The notes: a model not told the origin generated them from the sequence alone. DNA of 64,000 nt from Mesorhizobium amorphae (GCF_014843845.1 NZ_JHQS01000013.1:1-64000); one strand, 5' to 3'. Shown: positions 1-9,542, counted from the first letter of the stretch. A program made the numbers and translations.

Positions 1-141
1 AACCGACGGCGATGATCTCGCCTTCCTGCGGCTTTTCCTTCGCCGTATCCGGGATGATGATCCCGCCAGCGGTCTTGGATTCGGATTCAACCCGGCGAAC
101 GACCACGCGGTCATGAAGCGGCCGGAACTTCGACTTTGCCA
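1..141 (-). CDS. groES: GroES co-chaperonin, N-terminal part (cut by window edge)
   Basis: The first 47 codons, read leftward from an ATG at 141, begin [17 protein letters not shown] and continue to a [17 protein letters not shown] segment, which is the signature N-terminus of the 10-kDa chaperonin cap that works with GroEL on substrate folding. The usual length is about 95-105 residues, so roughly half is visible. A CIRCE operator lies upstream, so HrcA-type heat-shock repression is expected. GroES/GroEL copies in symbiosis regions of rhizobia often assist nitrogenase or regulator folding; whether this copy does so is inference. Identity is secure. Confidence 0.93.
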
Positions 142-228
142 TTTTTTCTTCCTCGAATGAGAACGGTGAGAACTGTTCCTCCGTCCGGCGAAGCCGGACA
201 AACAAGCCCGGCAGCGCCGGACCCTTGG

Positions 229-255
229 TTGGCACTCACCGATGGCGAGTGCTAA
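229..255 (-). promoter_or_regulatory. CIRCE operator (HrcA site) of groES
   Basis: TTGGCACTC, nine spacer bases, GAGTGCTAA: an inverted repeat matching the CIRCE consensus TTAGCACTC-N9-GAGTGCTAA with one mismatch. It sits about 90 bp upstream of the groES start, where the HrcA repressor binds in heat-shock operons. Confidence 0.9.
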
Positions 256-634
256 CGTGCCGGTGAAATAGGCCCTCGGTTGGTACTAGTCAAGACGGAA
301 GAGGGGAGGGGCGAAGAGCAAAAGATTTTGGAATCGGCGCTGAAGCACCGGCCCCTTTAACGTGAGGAGAAAGCTCTTTCTGCATCTCTGCTGCCAGTCG
401 CTCGTCCCCACCGGCTCAAAACATCTCCGCCAGCGGCGCCTCCCGTGTAGCCAGTCTTGACCGACACCGAAAACGGCGAAATCAAATCATCCATGAACGC
501 AACAAGGCACCCGAGAATCGACACCGGCACACTATCGGGACGTATCGGTTATTCTCGGTCACCAAGACGACCATCTGGACGCCTTGTCGCCGAATAGAAG
601 CTGAGGAATATGCCCGCAGTTAGTCGCTCGTTAA
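256..634. other. Non-coding stretch between groES promoter and IS remnant
   Basis: I see no credible gene, RNA or repeat here. The groES -35/-10 elements should lie near the CIRCE element, but I could not place them with confidence. Confidence 0.4.
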
Positions 635-1258
635 TCATGCGGGGCATAGCCAAGAAGCGTCGCTGGCCCAATCGAAATGTGACCTTAAAAACCCGGCACC
701 CAATCCCTCCAGATTGTGCCGGTCTTTTTTGCTAGCGAGGGCAAGGGCTGAGAGGTAGTTCTGTGCATGGCGATCGTATCGTGTTGCGATGCGACGCCAA
801 TTCTTGAGCTTGCAGTACTGCGCCGTGCGGCGCGTATTATTCTGACCTGAGCCTGACACCAGATGCACGGTCATTTACCGCTTCCATCCGCAAGGAGCTG
901 GAGCAAGAACTGTTCTCCTCGATGCCAATATTCCGCAGAATGACAAGGTTCGTTTTCTGTTGGCGGCGATAACCGGATAGCGTCCACGGTCACTGAGCAA
1001 CGCTTGGGGGGCGTCCCCAATCGCGCGGCGGACTCGGCGTGAGGGATGACCGTCGCCGTCCAGCAGATTGCTGGCGGCGGCAACAACGACACGTCTGGCT
1101 TGGCAGGGCGGCGCAGAGATCAAGATCGAGACGTCGCTGGTCGCGCGGGGAACGGTGCACCCGACCAAACTGTGAGCGACGCGGTCACCGGCAAATTCGC
1201 TTTGCCGAGATGCAGGTCCTGGCTCCTTGAGCCTCGTCGGGCTGGGAGGGTGGCTCAT
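635..1258 (-). mobile_element. IS5-family transposase remnant, frameshifted
   Basis: The minus strand at 635-874 encodes a stretch containing CKLKNWRRIATRYDRHAQNYL, very close to the C-terminal end of IS5-type (DDE) transposases of rhizobia, which typically read FNRIKHFRRIATRYDKLA. Just upstream (about 875-1258) other minus-strand frames carry further pieces (for example DAPQALLSDRG) that fit the preceding catalytic region but are out of frame with it. The element is therefore a decayed fragment with several frameshifts; no intact terminal repeats were identified. Confidence 0.6.
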
Positions 1259-1355
1259 CCTCTCGATGTCACTATCATCTTCTGCCCTTCTGGACCCTTC
1301 CCCGCGGCCGCCTCTCGTCCCGCAATCTCTTTTCTCATTTCTCCGATTTCACAAA

Positions 1356-1808
1356 TTATGGTTTGTCCCTTCCGTTCCTGGACCGAAGCCATCCGCGAAT
1401 TTCATCGGCGCCGTGAACCCACAAGGCCAGGCCTTGCCAGCCCAAAAACGGCACGATCACAAGACCGGTACTCATGGCAGAAAACGGAATGTCGGGCTTC
1501 AATGCCATTAGAACCCCGAGAGACGCCGCAAAGGTGATAAAGTAAATAGACATAATTATTAAGATGAATGAAACGACAAACAACCAAAATGTCGATACAA
1601 TACTTTGAATTCCTGATGGTGGTCTGCGCGAGTCGTAAAACTTGGAAACTGTCTGTCTCTTTATTTCAGCGAAAATGATCCGAACTCCATTCTTGACGAT
1701 CCGGCCGGCTTCATGAACCCTCGGATCGGTCAAAACAAACGCGGCCCCTTTTATCGCACCCTGCACTGTTATTGATAAATGGCAATAACCGCAATAAGAA
1801 GCAGCCAT
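1356..1808 (-). CDS. Small hypothetical membrane protein
   Basis: A 150-codon frame with no recognised family. Two strongly hydrophobic segments are visible, about residues 69-103 (IVSTFWLFVVSFILIIMSIY and following) and 113-133, so it would be a small inner-membrane protein. The N-terminal half is basic and soluble. It lies alone between decayed sequence on both sides and may itself be a remnant. The hydrophobic pattern argues that this frame is or was coding. Confidence 0.35.
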   Translation of the reverse strand: MAASYCGYCHLSITVQGAIKGAAFVLTDPRVHEAGRIVKNGVRIIFAEIKRQTVSKFYDSRRPPSGIQSIVSTFWLFVVSFILIIMSIYFITFAASLGVLMALKPDIPFSAMSTGLVIVPFLGWQGLALWVHGADEIRGWLRSRNGRDKP

Positions 1809-2029
1809 TTGAGTGTTTCAGGAGATTTCTCGATCAGTTGCTCAGACAATTTCATGATTTCCATATCGGTTCCTCCTTGGATTATGTGCTAACGACCGCG
1901 TTGCTTGTAGCTGGTTGTCGTCCTCTGGTGCGGTTTTCGAACGGGGGAGCCACAGTTCGGCAGCCCACCACGTCGGGCCATTAGGCAAAGATCTGCACGC
2001 TGTCTCGAGCAGTGCGTCGGGGTCTACTT

Positions 2030-2549
2030 TTGAATGGTCTCCTCGGGCTGACCGTCCAGCTGGAGCTTGACGATAATCGGATTGTAGCCAGGCACTATCT
2101 CGCGCAGCCGGGCATCAATGACGGCGCCGTAAGAAAGGAGGGTGAGAAAGCGATCGGAAGATTCTGGAGCAGGTATTCGCGCAAACTCCGTCGGTCGGAC
2201 ATGAGCGCTATGTGCTCAGGCTGGATGTCGCGAAGCTCGACTGTGGTGTAGTGATCCTCGGTGGGCCATCCTCGATATGAGCGATGGTGGTGTGCGCGCT
2301 GAGCAGGCCTATCAGCGAGCTGCGTTGAGACGCCGGATCGTTGCGATCCTTCTCGAGGTGCTCCTTCTCTTCGCGAATTCGAAGGTCTTCAGCGTAATCG
2401 TAGGCGCCCGGGCCTCCCAGCGCCTCCTCCTTTTCGGCCTCGAGCACCTCCTTTACGACAATAAAACTCTCCCCTGAAGCCGAACCCCTAGACCGCCTTA
2501 CCGGGCCGCCCAGCCGCAACAATCCTCGTTTCGACCACCGCCGTATCAT
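2030..2549 (-). pseudogene. Decayed coding remnant, family not recognised
   Basis: Minus-strand frames between about 2549 and 2030 carry plausible protein-like stretches (SFIVVKEVLEAEKEEALGG, then TTVELRDIQPEHIALMSDRR, then YGAVIDARLREIVPGYNPII). They lie in different frames and together look like one gene broken by several indels. I cannot assign a family with confidence. It lies between the IS5 remnant and the phosphonate genes. Confidence 0.28.
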
Positions 2550-2576
2550 CCGCGCTTCCCCCTTCCAAAAGTCGGC

Positions 2577-3449
2577 CTACCACAGGAAACGTTTCTCGTC
2601 CGCCTCGGTCCTCTCCATGCCCTGAAGCCGAAAGATTTCTTCAACCGAGACGATGTCCTTATGGACGTTCTGCACGCCACCCTCGGCGACGATGCGGCGA
2701 AAGGCATCCTGCATGGCGGTCGTGGCGGCGCGGATGCCGTAGTTGCCGTAGATCACCATGCGGATATTGCCGAGCGCATTTATTCGGGTTGCGTCGAGAT
2801 CCGGATAGGCATTCGGCACTATGGTGAGCGGCACATGGCCATCCCAGGCCCGCGCGAAGCTTTTGATCTCGGACGGATCCTTTTTCTTCGAATGGATCAG
2901 GATCATGTCGGCCCCGGCCTGGACATAGGCCCTGGCGCGCTTCAGCGCCTCCTCTTCGCCGAGACTGGCGATCAGCGCTTCTGTCCGGGCGATGACGAGG
3001 AAGTTAGGGTCGGTGCGGGTGCTGATGGCCGCCTCGATCTTGCCCTGAAACTCCTCGACCCGAAGTAGTTCCTGGCGGCCGCCGGCGGCGAGGCTGGTGA
3101 CCTTCGGGAAAGTCTTGTCCTCGATGACAACCGCCGAGGCGCCGGCGCGTTCATATTCGGAGATGGCATGGATAACATTGATCGCATTGCCATAGCCGGT
3201 GTCGATATCGGCGACGATCGGCAGCGACGACCGGCCGGCGATCGCCCGCAGCATGTCGAGGTGCTGCGTCATCGAAATGAGGCTCATGTCCGGCAGACCG
3301 TAGAGGGCGGAGAGCTCGAAGCCTGAGGCCCAAATCCCGTCGAAACCGGCTTCCTCGGCCAAGACGGCCGAAAGCGGGCTATGGGCCGCCATGATGTGGA
3401 CGAGGCCGCGTTCGGCCATGCGGTCACGCAGTTGCTTCGCTTTGCTCAT
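2577..3449 (-). CDS. Phosphonopyruvate hydrolase-like enzyme (PEP mutase/isocitrate lyase superfamily)
   Basis: A 290-residue TIM-barrel enzyme of the PEP mutase/isocitrate lyase superfamily, with the Mg-binding DIDTGYG motif at 81-87 and EDKTFPK at 110-116. The mobile loop reads VTSL followed by GGRQELLRVEEFQGKI, with Thr where true PEP mutases have the Asn of EDKxxxxxNS. This pattern matches phosphonopyruvate hydrolase (PalA-type), which splits phosphonopyruvate into pyruvate and phosphate in the cytoplasm. The ATG lies inside the 3' end of the upstream aminotransferase (26-bp overlap), so the two are translationally coupled. Together they would convert phosphonoalanine to pyruvate plus phosphate. 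A PEP mutase or carboxyphosphonoenolpyruvate-type role is less likely. Confidence 0.75.
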   Translation of the reverse strand: MSKAKQLRDRMAERGLVHIMAAHSPLSAVLAEEAGFDGIWASGFELSALYGLPDMSLISMTQHLDMLRAIAGRSSLPIVADIDTGYGNAINVIHAISEYERAGASAVVIEDKTFPKVTSLAAGGRQELLRVEEFQGKIEAAISTRTDPNFLVIARTEALIASLGEEEALKRARAYVQAGADMILIHSKKKDPSEIKSFARAWDGHVPLTIVPNAYPDLDATRINALGNIRMVIYGNYGIRAATTAMQDAFRRIVAEGGVQNVHKDIVSVEEIFRLQGMERTEADEKRFLW

Positions 3450-4662
3450 ACGTCTTCTCGCTTTCGGACAGGGCGGTGCAGGCAGCGAGAATGCGGCCGC
3501 AGGCGCGCTTCAACTCGTCCTCTGAGGCGGCATAGGAAATGCGGAAATAGGGTGAGGCCATGAAGCCGCTGCCGGGCACGACCGCCACGCCGAACTCTTC
3601 CAGCAGATGCATGGCGAAATCCATGTCGTTTTTGATCACCTTGCCCTTGCCGGTCACTTTGCCGATAACACCGGCGCAGGAAACGAAGACATAGAAGGCG
3701 CCGTCCGGCACGCGACACTTCAGGCCCTCGGCTTGATTAATCTGCTCGACGACGAGATCGCGGCGCTTGCGGAAAGCGGATACGAAATCGACGATGTGGT
3801 CCTGGTTGCCGGCAATGGCCTCGATCGCCGCATATTGCGAGATCGAACTGGTGTGCGACGACGTTTGGCCCTCGATCGTGTTCATCGCCTTGATGAGGTC
3901 TTTCGGACCGGCCCCGTAGCCAAGGCGCCAGCCCGTCATGGCGCTGGACTTGGAAACGCCGTTGACCGTCAGCACCCTTTCAACGAGGTCCGGCGCGGCC
4001 CCAGCCATCGTTGCGAAAGGCACGTCATAGACGAGCTTTTCATAGATATCGTCGGAAAGGACGTGGACATGGCTGTGTCGGCGCAGGACGTCGGCCAGAG
4101 CGGCCAGATCGGCCTTGGAATAGACCGCGCCGGTGGGATTGTTCGGCGAATTCAGCATCAGCCATTTGGTGCGCGGCGTGATAGCCGCTTCCAGGTGTTC
4201 AGGCTTCAGCTTGAAACCCGACCGCTCGTGGCAGGCGACGAGCACCGGTTGGCCGCCGGCGAGCCGCACCATGTCCGGATAAGACACCCAGCAGGGCGTG
4301 GGAACGATGACCTCGTCTCCGGCATCGAGGGTGGCGAAGAGGCCGTTGAAGACGATCTGCTTGGCGCCACAGCCGACGGTTATCTGGTCGATGTCATAAT
4401 CAAGCCCGTTGTCGCGCGAGAGCTTCTCCCTGATCGCCTCGCGCAGCAGCTTGACCCCGGCGACCGGCGTATAGCGCGTCTTGCCATCGAGGATGGCGGC
4501 GATGCCGGCCTGCTGAACGGATTCTGGCGTGTCGAAGTCCGGTTCGCCCTGGCTCAGCGTGATGATATCGACGCCTTGTTCGCGCAAGGCGCCCGCCTTG
4601 GCGGTCATGGCTTTTGTCTGGGAGGGGCGGACGGCCTGCAGTCTTTTGGCGAGTAGCGGCAA
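3424..4662 (-). CDS. Class I aminotransferase, probable phosphonoalanine transaminase
   Basis: A 412-residue fold-type I PLP aminotransferase of the aspartate aminotransferase type. The SPNNPTG motif is at 172-178, the PLP-contacting Asp is near 205, the Schiff-base Lys is K238 in NGVSKSSAMTGWRLGY, and the C-terminal Arg region includes FRISYA. The start is a TTG at 4662 preceded by GAGGAAAG. The next gene encodes a phosphonopyruvate hydrolase-like enzyme and overlaps this one. The likely reaction is therefore L-phosphonoalanine plus a 2-oxoacid giving phosphonopyruvate, as in the Variovorax PalB/PalA pair. From sequence alone an ordinary aspartate aminotransferase cannot be excluded. A LysR-type palindrome lies about 95 bp upstream. 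Confidence 0.72.
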   Translation of the reverse strand: MPLLAKRLQAVRPSQTKAMTAKAGALREQGVDIITLSQGEPDFDTPESVQQAGIAAILDGKTRYTPVAGVKLLREAIREKLSRDNGLDYDIDQITVGCGAKQIVFNGLFATLDAGDEVIVPTPCWVSYPDMVRLAGGQPVLVACHERSGFKLKPEHLEAAITPRTKWLMLNSPNNPTGAVYSKADLAALADVLRRHSHVHVLSDDIYEKLVYDVPFATMAGAAPDLVERVLTVNGVSKSSAMTGWRLGYGAGPKDLIKAMNTIEGQTSSHTSSISQYAAIEAIAGNQDHIVDFVSAFRKRRDLVVEQINQAEGLKCRVPDGAFYVFVSCAGVIGKVTGKGKVIKNDMDFAMHLLEEFGVAVVPGSGFMASPYFRISYAASEDELKRACGRILAACTALSESEKTYEQSEATA

Positions 4663-4755
4663 TGGACTTTCCTCAAAGCAGGGGAGTTAATGCCCAGAGC
4701 TAGATGAGGCGCCCTTAGCTCGCCAGTTTAGGCATCGCGGAAAGCGGCCAAAAGG

Positions 4756-4770
4756 ATCGCGTTTTGCGAT
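4756..4770. promoter_or_regulatory. LysR-type palindromic box upstream of the aminotransferase-hydrolase operon
   Basis: ATCGCGTTTTGCGAT, a perfect interrupted palindrome with the T-N11-A pattern of LysR operators, lies between the lysR gene and the start of the aminotransferase. A sister site at 5751-5765 shares the ATCGC-N5-nCGAT layout, which suggests one regulator binding at both places. Confidence 0.6.
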
Positions 4771-4789
4771 GCGTCATTGCGGTCAAAAA

Positions 4790-5701
4790 TTATTTTCCGG
4801 TGTTCTCCTCCTCGGTCTTTTTCCGGCAGAGCCTAATGAGCCAGCGGCAGAAGGCGCGGGCGAGATCCGGATTGCCGCTGCGATCGACCGCATAGGCCCG
4901 GTACTGCATGCCGCTCGGCGCGCGCGAGCTGGGCAGCACGTCCAGGAGGCCCTGCCTGATCAGATCCGCGACGATGATATTGGGTGTCACCAGCAAGGTC
5001 TGACCGGTCGTTACCGCCGACAGGGCCAGGTAGTGGTGGTCGTAGCGTGCCCCGGAGATGATGTCCGACGTCTTCAGGTCCATGCCGCGAAGCCAGGTCG
5101 GCAGGATGTCCGGCCGCGACGTGACGGCAATCACCGGTGTGGTGCGCAGCGCTTCGAGCCCGCGGCCGGCGACACAGTCGGGCGCCCCGACGCAGACGAG
5201 TTGTTCGTCGTAGAAATCCCATCGATCTCCCGGTTCGCTCAGCGTCAGGTCTCGGGTCAGAAGCACGTCGAAGCTGTCGGTTGAGGCGGGGGCCGACAGG
5301 GTGCTGATGACGTCGACCGTGACGCCGCCCATTTCCTTCGAGAAGTCGCTCAAATTGGGAATCAGCAGCGTATAGGCGAACGTCGAGAGCGACGTCCTCA
5401 CGACGAGCCGGTTGGCATCTTTCCCGTCACCGCGGCGCATCCGCTTTGCCGTAAAGAAAATCGTGTCGAGCGGCTCGCCAACGGCATCGGCGAATAGCCG
5501 CCCGAAATCCGTCAACTGACTCTGGCGTCCGTGCCGTTCGAGCAGCTTGGCGCCGAAATACTCTTCCAATACCGCGAGGTGGCGGCTCACCGAGCTCTGG
5601 GTGATGCCAAGGGTTTTCGAAGCCCGGGTGACGCTGTTGTCGCGTGCGACCTGCACGAAAGCCCGAACAGCATTGAGCGAAAGATCTTTACCGTCTGACA
5701 T
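4790..5701 (-). CDS. LysR-family transcriptional regulator
   Basis: About 303 residues from the ATG at 5701 (an upstream start at 5731 is possible). The N-terminal winged helix-turn-helix is clear: LSLNAVRAFVQVARDNSVTRASKTLGITQSSVSRHLAVLEEYFGAKLLER. The LysR effector-binding domain follows. It lies between the aminotransferase/phosphonopyruvate-hydrolase operon on the same strand and a divergent ABC importer. Both intergenic regions hold the same palindromic T-N11-A box. It is therefore probably the substrate-responsive activator of both units; a phosphonate or phosphonopyruvate effector is inference. Confidence 0.85.
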   Translation of the reverse strand: MSDGKDLSLNAVRAFVQVARDNSVTRASKTLGITQSSVSRHLAVLEEYFGAKLLERHGRQSQLTDFGRLFADAVGEPLDTIFFTAKRMRRGDGKDANRLVVRTSLSTFAYTLLIPNLSDFSKEMGGVTVDVISTLSAPASTDSFDVLLTRDLTLSEPGDRWDFYDEQLVCVGAPDCVAGRGLEALRTTPVIAVTSRPDILPTWLRGMDLKTSDIISGARYDHHYLALSAVTTGQTLLVTPNIIVADLIRQGLLDVLPSSRAPSGMQYRAYAVDRSGNPDLARAFCRWLIRLCRKKTEEENTGK

Positions 5702-5750
5702 GGCCGGTTTTAGCCGCCTTCCTGGATTCATCCAAAAGAGCGTGTTTGTT

Positions 5751-5765
5751 ATCGCATTATTCGAT
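5751..5765. promoter_or_regulatory. LysR-type palindromic box in the lysR/ABC-importer divergent promoter
   Basis: ATCGCATTATTCGAT, with the same half-sites as the box at 4756-4770 and a T-N11-A core. It lies 50 bp upstream of the lysR start and 150 bp upstream of the substrate-binding protein, the classic position for a site that serves autoregulation and activation of the divergent operon. Confidence 0.6.
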
Positions 5766-5819
5766 GATTGTCATGCTGTTGTAGCACATCAGATTGAGTA
5801 ATCCCGCTCGTTCTCGCCG

Positions 5820-5835
5820 GGCACCTAGAAGTGCC
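5820..5835. promoter_or_regulatory. Short hairpin in the 5' leader of the ABC importer operon
   Basis: GGCAC-CTAGAA-GTGCC forms a 5-bp stem with a 6-base loop about 80 bp upstream of the substrate-binding protein start. It has no T-run, so it is not a terminator. It may be an operator or chance. Confidence 0.25.
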
Positions 5836-5914
5836 GAAGGCCGTAAACAAAGAGATCCCACAGCCCGAAGCGACATCGTTGCTTTGCGCAGCTACACAGG
5901 AGCCAGGTACGCAC

Positions 5915-7480
5915 ATGATTTCGATAACGCGACGTAATCTATTGGTAGCCGGGGCGGCAAGCAGTCTTCTGGCAATGACTGGAGTACCTTCAGCGAAGGG
6001 CCAGGGCGCCGCTCGCCGGACACTTAGAATCGGCATGTCCGGCTTCCCGCCCGCCGTCGAGCCTGTTTTGTACGCTCACACCGCGACGCGGCGCGTAGCG
6101 CCGCAGATGTTCGACACATTGCTCGCCTTCGACCAGACGTCCGCTATGACGTTACGTCCGGCCCTTGCGGAGCGTTGGGAACGGGTGAACGCCAAGTCAG
6201 TTCGTCTTTTCTTGCGCAAGGGTGTGAAGTTCCATGATGACGGTGAGTTCACCGCTGAGGATGTCGCCTTCACTTTGAGTCCCGAGCACCTGCTTGGCCC
6301 CGACATGGCAGGCAAATCCACTGCCATGCAGACCTTGGACACGATCGACAAGGTCGAGATCGTCGACAGCCACACCGTTATCGTTCATGCCAAGGGCGAC
6401 GATGCATTGCTTGAGAAGCGGCTGGCGTCGTGGGGCGCCGAGATCGTCAGCAAACGCGCTTTCGAAACTGCGGGTTCCTGGGACGCCTGGACGGCAGCGC
6501 CGGTCGGAACAGGCCCGTATCGGATCGTCAGCCAATCTCTTGATGTCGACGTCGTTCTGGCTGCGCACGATGCCTACTGGGGTGGGCTGCCGCCCTTAGA
6601 AGGGATTCGTTTCAGGATCATCCCGGAACTGGCTTCACGGGTGAACGCGCTCATCGCAGGCGAAGTGGACTTCATCACGGATCTCTCTCCAGACATGTTC
6701 TCGGAAATCGAGAAGCACCCCAAACTCGAAGTCTCCGGCGGCCCCGTTCAGAATATCCGTGCACTGAATATCGATACGACCGGTCCGATCCTCGGCAAAG
6801 TAGGTGTGCGCCGCGCCCTCAGCCTCGCGATCGACCGAGAGGCTATCGTCCAGGCGCTCTGGCAGGACAGGCTGCTCATTCCCAACGGCTACCAACTCCC
6901 CAGCTTCGGCGATGCGTATATCGAGGACTTCCCGGGTCTCGCATACGACCCCGACTTGGCGCGGAAGCTCCTCGCAGAAAGCGGCTACAAGGGTGAAACA
7001 ATCACCTACCGACTGCTCAACAACTATTATCCCAACCAGGTTGCCGGCGCGCAGATCATGACCGAAATGTGGCGAGCGGTCGGCATCAATATCGAAATCC
7101 AGATGATGGAGAACTTTGCCCAGATCGAGAGCAAGCCGATCAACGCAATCTTCGACAGTTCAAACACCGCTACCTTCCCGGACCCGCTCGGCCACGCTTG
7201 GCGCGTCTTCGGATCATCTGGGGAGAACGTCAAAGAGGGTATCTGGAGCAACGAAGAATATTTCGCACTTGGCGAAAAGCTCAAGGAAACCGCCGATCCA
7301 CAGGCGCGCCGGTCGATCATCCGCCGGATGCTCGAGATCGTCGACCGGGAAGATCCGCCTTGCGTGATCCTGCACGGCTCCGGTCAGTTCTATGGCAAGC
7401 GCAAGGATATAGCGTGGGTCCCGGGGCAGACACTCGACCTGAACTTCGGTCCTTCTAACGCCGCCTATACGCAAAACTGA
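5915..7480 (+). CDS. ABC transporter substrate-binding protein, peptide/opine (Dpp/SBP_bac_5) type
   Basis: About 521 residues from the ATG at 5915, chosen because it is preceded by AGGAG-like bases and opens directly into a twin-arginine-style signal (MISITRRNLLVAGAASSLLA). An earlier in-frame start at 5831 would add 28 residues that are not signal-like. The mature part is a full-length family 5 solute-binding protein, for example KVGVRRALSLAIDREAIVQALW and DPPCVILHGSGQFYGKRKDIAW near the end. It captures substrate in the periplasm for the four downstream transporter genes. Dpp-type proteins take peptides, opines, nickel or similar; the neighbouring enzymes suggest a phosphonate conjugate, which is inference. 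Confidence 0.85.
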   Translation: MISITRRNLLVAGAASSLLAMTGVPSAKGQGAARRTLRIGMSGFPPAVEPVLYAHTATRRVAPQMFDTLLAFDQTSAMTLRPALAERWERVNAKSVRLFLRKGVKFHDDGEFTAEDVAFTLSPEHLLGPDMAGKSTAMQTLDTIDKVEIVDSHTVIVHAKGDDALLEKRLASWGAEIVSKRAFETAGSWDAWTAAPVGTGPYRIVSQSLDVDVVLAAHDAYWGGLPPLEGIRFRIIPELASRVNALIAGEVDFITDLSPDMFSEIEKHPKLEVSGGPVQNIRALNIDTTGPILGKVGVRRALSLAIDREAIVQALWQDRLLIPNGYQLPSFGDAYIEDFPGLAYDPDLARKLLAESGYKGETITYRLLNNYYPNQVAGAQIMTEMWRAVGINIEIQMMENFAQIESKPINAIFDSSNTATFPDPLGHAWRVFGSSGENVKEGIWSNEEYFALGEKLKETADPQARRSIIRRMLEIVDREDPPCVILHGSGQFYGKRKDIAWVPGQTLDLNFGPSNAAYTQN

Positions 7481-7503
7481 TGACCACGCGAGGAGGGACG
7501 GCG

Positions 7504-8553
7504 ATGGCAAATCCCGCCGGCACCGCACCAGCATCCGCTTTGCCGGCGGCTTGGTCGTCGCAACCGTTGCTCATGATCGAAGGCCTCACCGTCGACTTCA
7601 GCGGCGTCCAGGTAATTCGGGGGATCGACCTCACGGTCGCACGGGGCGCGTCACTCGGTATTGTGGGCGAGTCAGGTAGCGGCAAGTCCGTCACCTGGCT
7701 TGCCGCGCTCGGGCTTCTGCCTCGCACGGCTACCGTGTCGGGAAGCATTCGGCTGGACGGGGAAGAACTGCGTGGAGCAGCAGCCACGCGGCTCGATCGG
7801 ATCAGGGGCGGGCGCGTGGCGATGATCTTCCAGGATCCGTCCAGCGCACTCAATCCTGTCATCCGGATTGGGAGACAGGTTGGCGAAGTTCTCGCGCGAC
7901 ATCAGGGGGTGTCGGGATCAAGCATTCGAGCGCAAACGAAACGTCTTTTTGACCTCGTGGGCCTGCCGGACGCAGCACGCCGGTTCGATGCCTATCCCCA
8001 TGAGCTGTCCGGCGGCCAGAACCAGCGGGTCATGATCGCCATGGCGCTCGCCGGAAAACCGGACGTCCTGGTTGCCGACGAGCCGACAACCGCGCTCGAC
8101 GCCACGATCCAGGCTCAGATACTGGATCTCCTGACAACCATTCGTCGCGAGAGGGGCATGGCCCTTGTCCTCATCAGCCACGATCTCGGCGTCGTTTCCG
8201 AAACCTGCGAGCGCATCATGGTCATGTATGGCGGCCGCGTCGTCGAGACGGCGCCGTCAGACTCGATCTTTGCAAACCCGCGGCACCCCTATACGCAGGG
8301 GCTTCTTGCGGCCTTGCCGCCTTTCGAAGGCGCGTTGCAACGGCTCATTCCCATCGAGGGGCAGGTGCCGGAGCCGGCGAACATGCCTCCGGGGTGCCCG
8401 TTTGCGCCCCGTTGTCCGCAACGTATGGCGGTTTGTGAAGTAGCCATTCCGCCACTCGCGCAAACCGAAGCCGGCCGCTTCTCCGCCTGTATAGCAGGGC
8501 CCGCCAAGGAGGCCCAGCAGCCCTTAAAGCTCAGCACAAAAGTGCCGGCATGA
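7504..8553 (+). CDS. ABC transporter ATP-binding protein 1 (DppD type)
   Basis: About 349 residues from the ATG at 7504, which follows GGAGGG at a good distance. An alternative ATG at 7480 overlaps the stop of the binding-protein gene. Visible motifs are Walker [11 protein letters not shown]-loop [12 protein letters not shown], signature LSGGQNQRV, Walker [13 protein letters not shown] and the H-loop ISHD. The C-terminal cysteine-bearing oligopeptide-transporter tail ([17 protein letters not shown]) marks the Dpp/Opp subfamily. It pairs with the next ATPase to power uptake. Confidence 0.9.
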   Translation: MANPAGTAPASALPAAWSSQPLLMIEGLTVDFSGVQVIRGIDLTVARGASLGIVGESGSGKSVTWLAALGLLPRTATVSGSIRLDGEELRGAAATRLDRIRGGRVAMIFQDPSSALNPVIRIGRQVGEVLARHQGVSGSSIRAQTKRLFDLVGLPDAARRFDAYPHELSGGQNQRVMIAMALAGKPDVLVADEPTTALDATIQAQILDLLTTIRRERGMALVLISHDLGVVSETCERIMVMYGGRVVETAPSDSIFANPRHPYTQGLLAALPPFEGALQRLIPIEGQVPEPANMPPGCPFAPRCPQRMAVCEVAIPPLAQTEAGRFSACIAGPAKEAQQPLKLSTKVPA

Positions 8554-9542
8554 CTGCAAATATTCTTGAACTCCACGGCATTTCCCGAAGCTATTCGACG
8601 CGGCAGGGCCTCTTCGCAAGAAAGATGCCTGTCCATGCCGTTGATGAAGTGTCGCTGTCGCTGCAACAGGGCCAGACGCTGGCGCTCGTCGGCGAATCCG
8701 GTTCGGGAAAATCAACGACAGGACGGATAGCGCTCGGGCTTGAACGGCCGAACGGCGGACATGTGCTCTTCCGCGGGTCTGAACTGCCGCCGGTCGACAC
8801 ACCAGCGTGGCGCCGTATGCGCACGCAAATGCAAATGATCTACCAGGATCCGCTCGCAGCGCTGGACCGCCGTTTGTCCATCCTCGATCAGGTCCGCGAA
8901 CCACTCGACGTTCATGACATCGCTTCTGCGTCCGAGCGGAACATTAAGGCGCTGGCCATGCTTGACGCGGTCGGCTTGAATGCCAGTCATGCCTCAAGCC
9001 TGCCGCATCAGCTGTCGGGTGGGCAGCGTCAGCGTGCTGTTCTTGCCCGGGCGCTGATCATGCAACCGGCGTTGCTGGTCTGCGACGAACCGGTCTCGGC
9101 TCTGGATGTATCGATCCAGGCCCAGGTGGTGAACCTGCTCATGGACCTCCAAAAGGACCTACGTCTCAGTCTTCTCTTTATCAGTCACGATTTGAAAGTG
9201 GTTCGCCAGGTCAGTCAGCGTATGGCTGTGATGTATCTCGGCCGTATCGTCGAATATGGCGAGACAAATCTTCTGCTCTCGAACCCCACCCACCCCTACA
9301 CCAGAGCCTTGGTCTCGGCAGTCCCTGTTGCCGGCCGGCGCACACGCGAGCGCATCATCCTCAAAGGCGAACCACCCAATCCCGCAGACCGTCCGACGGG
9401 CTGCGCGTTCCACCCTCGCTGTCCCGTCGTGCGGCCGGAGTGCATGAGCGTCTCCCCCACATTCTCAACTCTGCCGGACGGACGCTCCGTCGCCTGTCAT
9501 GCCGTCGATGCCGCCCAACCGACCAAGGAGGTTGGAATCTGA
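8550..9542 (+). CDS. ABC transporter ATP-binding protein 2 (DppF type)
   Basis: A 330-residue ATPase whose ATG overlaps the previous stop (ATGA). Walker A is [11 protein letters not shown], the Q-loop QMIYQDPLAALDRR, the signature LSGGQRQRAVLAR and Walker B LLVCDEPVSALDV. The Opp/Dpp C-terminal tail CAFHPRCPVVRPEC is also present. It forms a heterodimer with the upstream ATPase at the inner membrane. Confidence 0.9.
   Translation: MTANILELHGISRSYSTRQGLFARKMPVHAVDEVSLSLQQGQTLALVGESGSGKSTTGRIALGLERPNGGHVLFRGSELPPVDTPAWRRMRTQMQMIYQDPLAALDRRLSILDQVREPLDVHDIASASERNIKALAMLDAVGLNASHASSLPHQLSGGQRQRAVLARALIMQPALLVCDEPVSALDVSIQAQVVNLLMDLQKDLRLSLLFISHDLKVVRQVSQRMAVMYLGRIVEYGETNLLLSNPTHPYTRALVSAVPVAGRRTRERIILKGEPPNPADRPTGCAFHPRCPVVRPECMSVSPTFSTLPDGRSVACHAVDAAQPTKEVGI

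Noticed and set aside
3607..4656. A 349-codon plus-strand frame
   Set aside because: Antisense of the aminotransferase; the minus-strand product has all PLP motifs.
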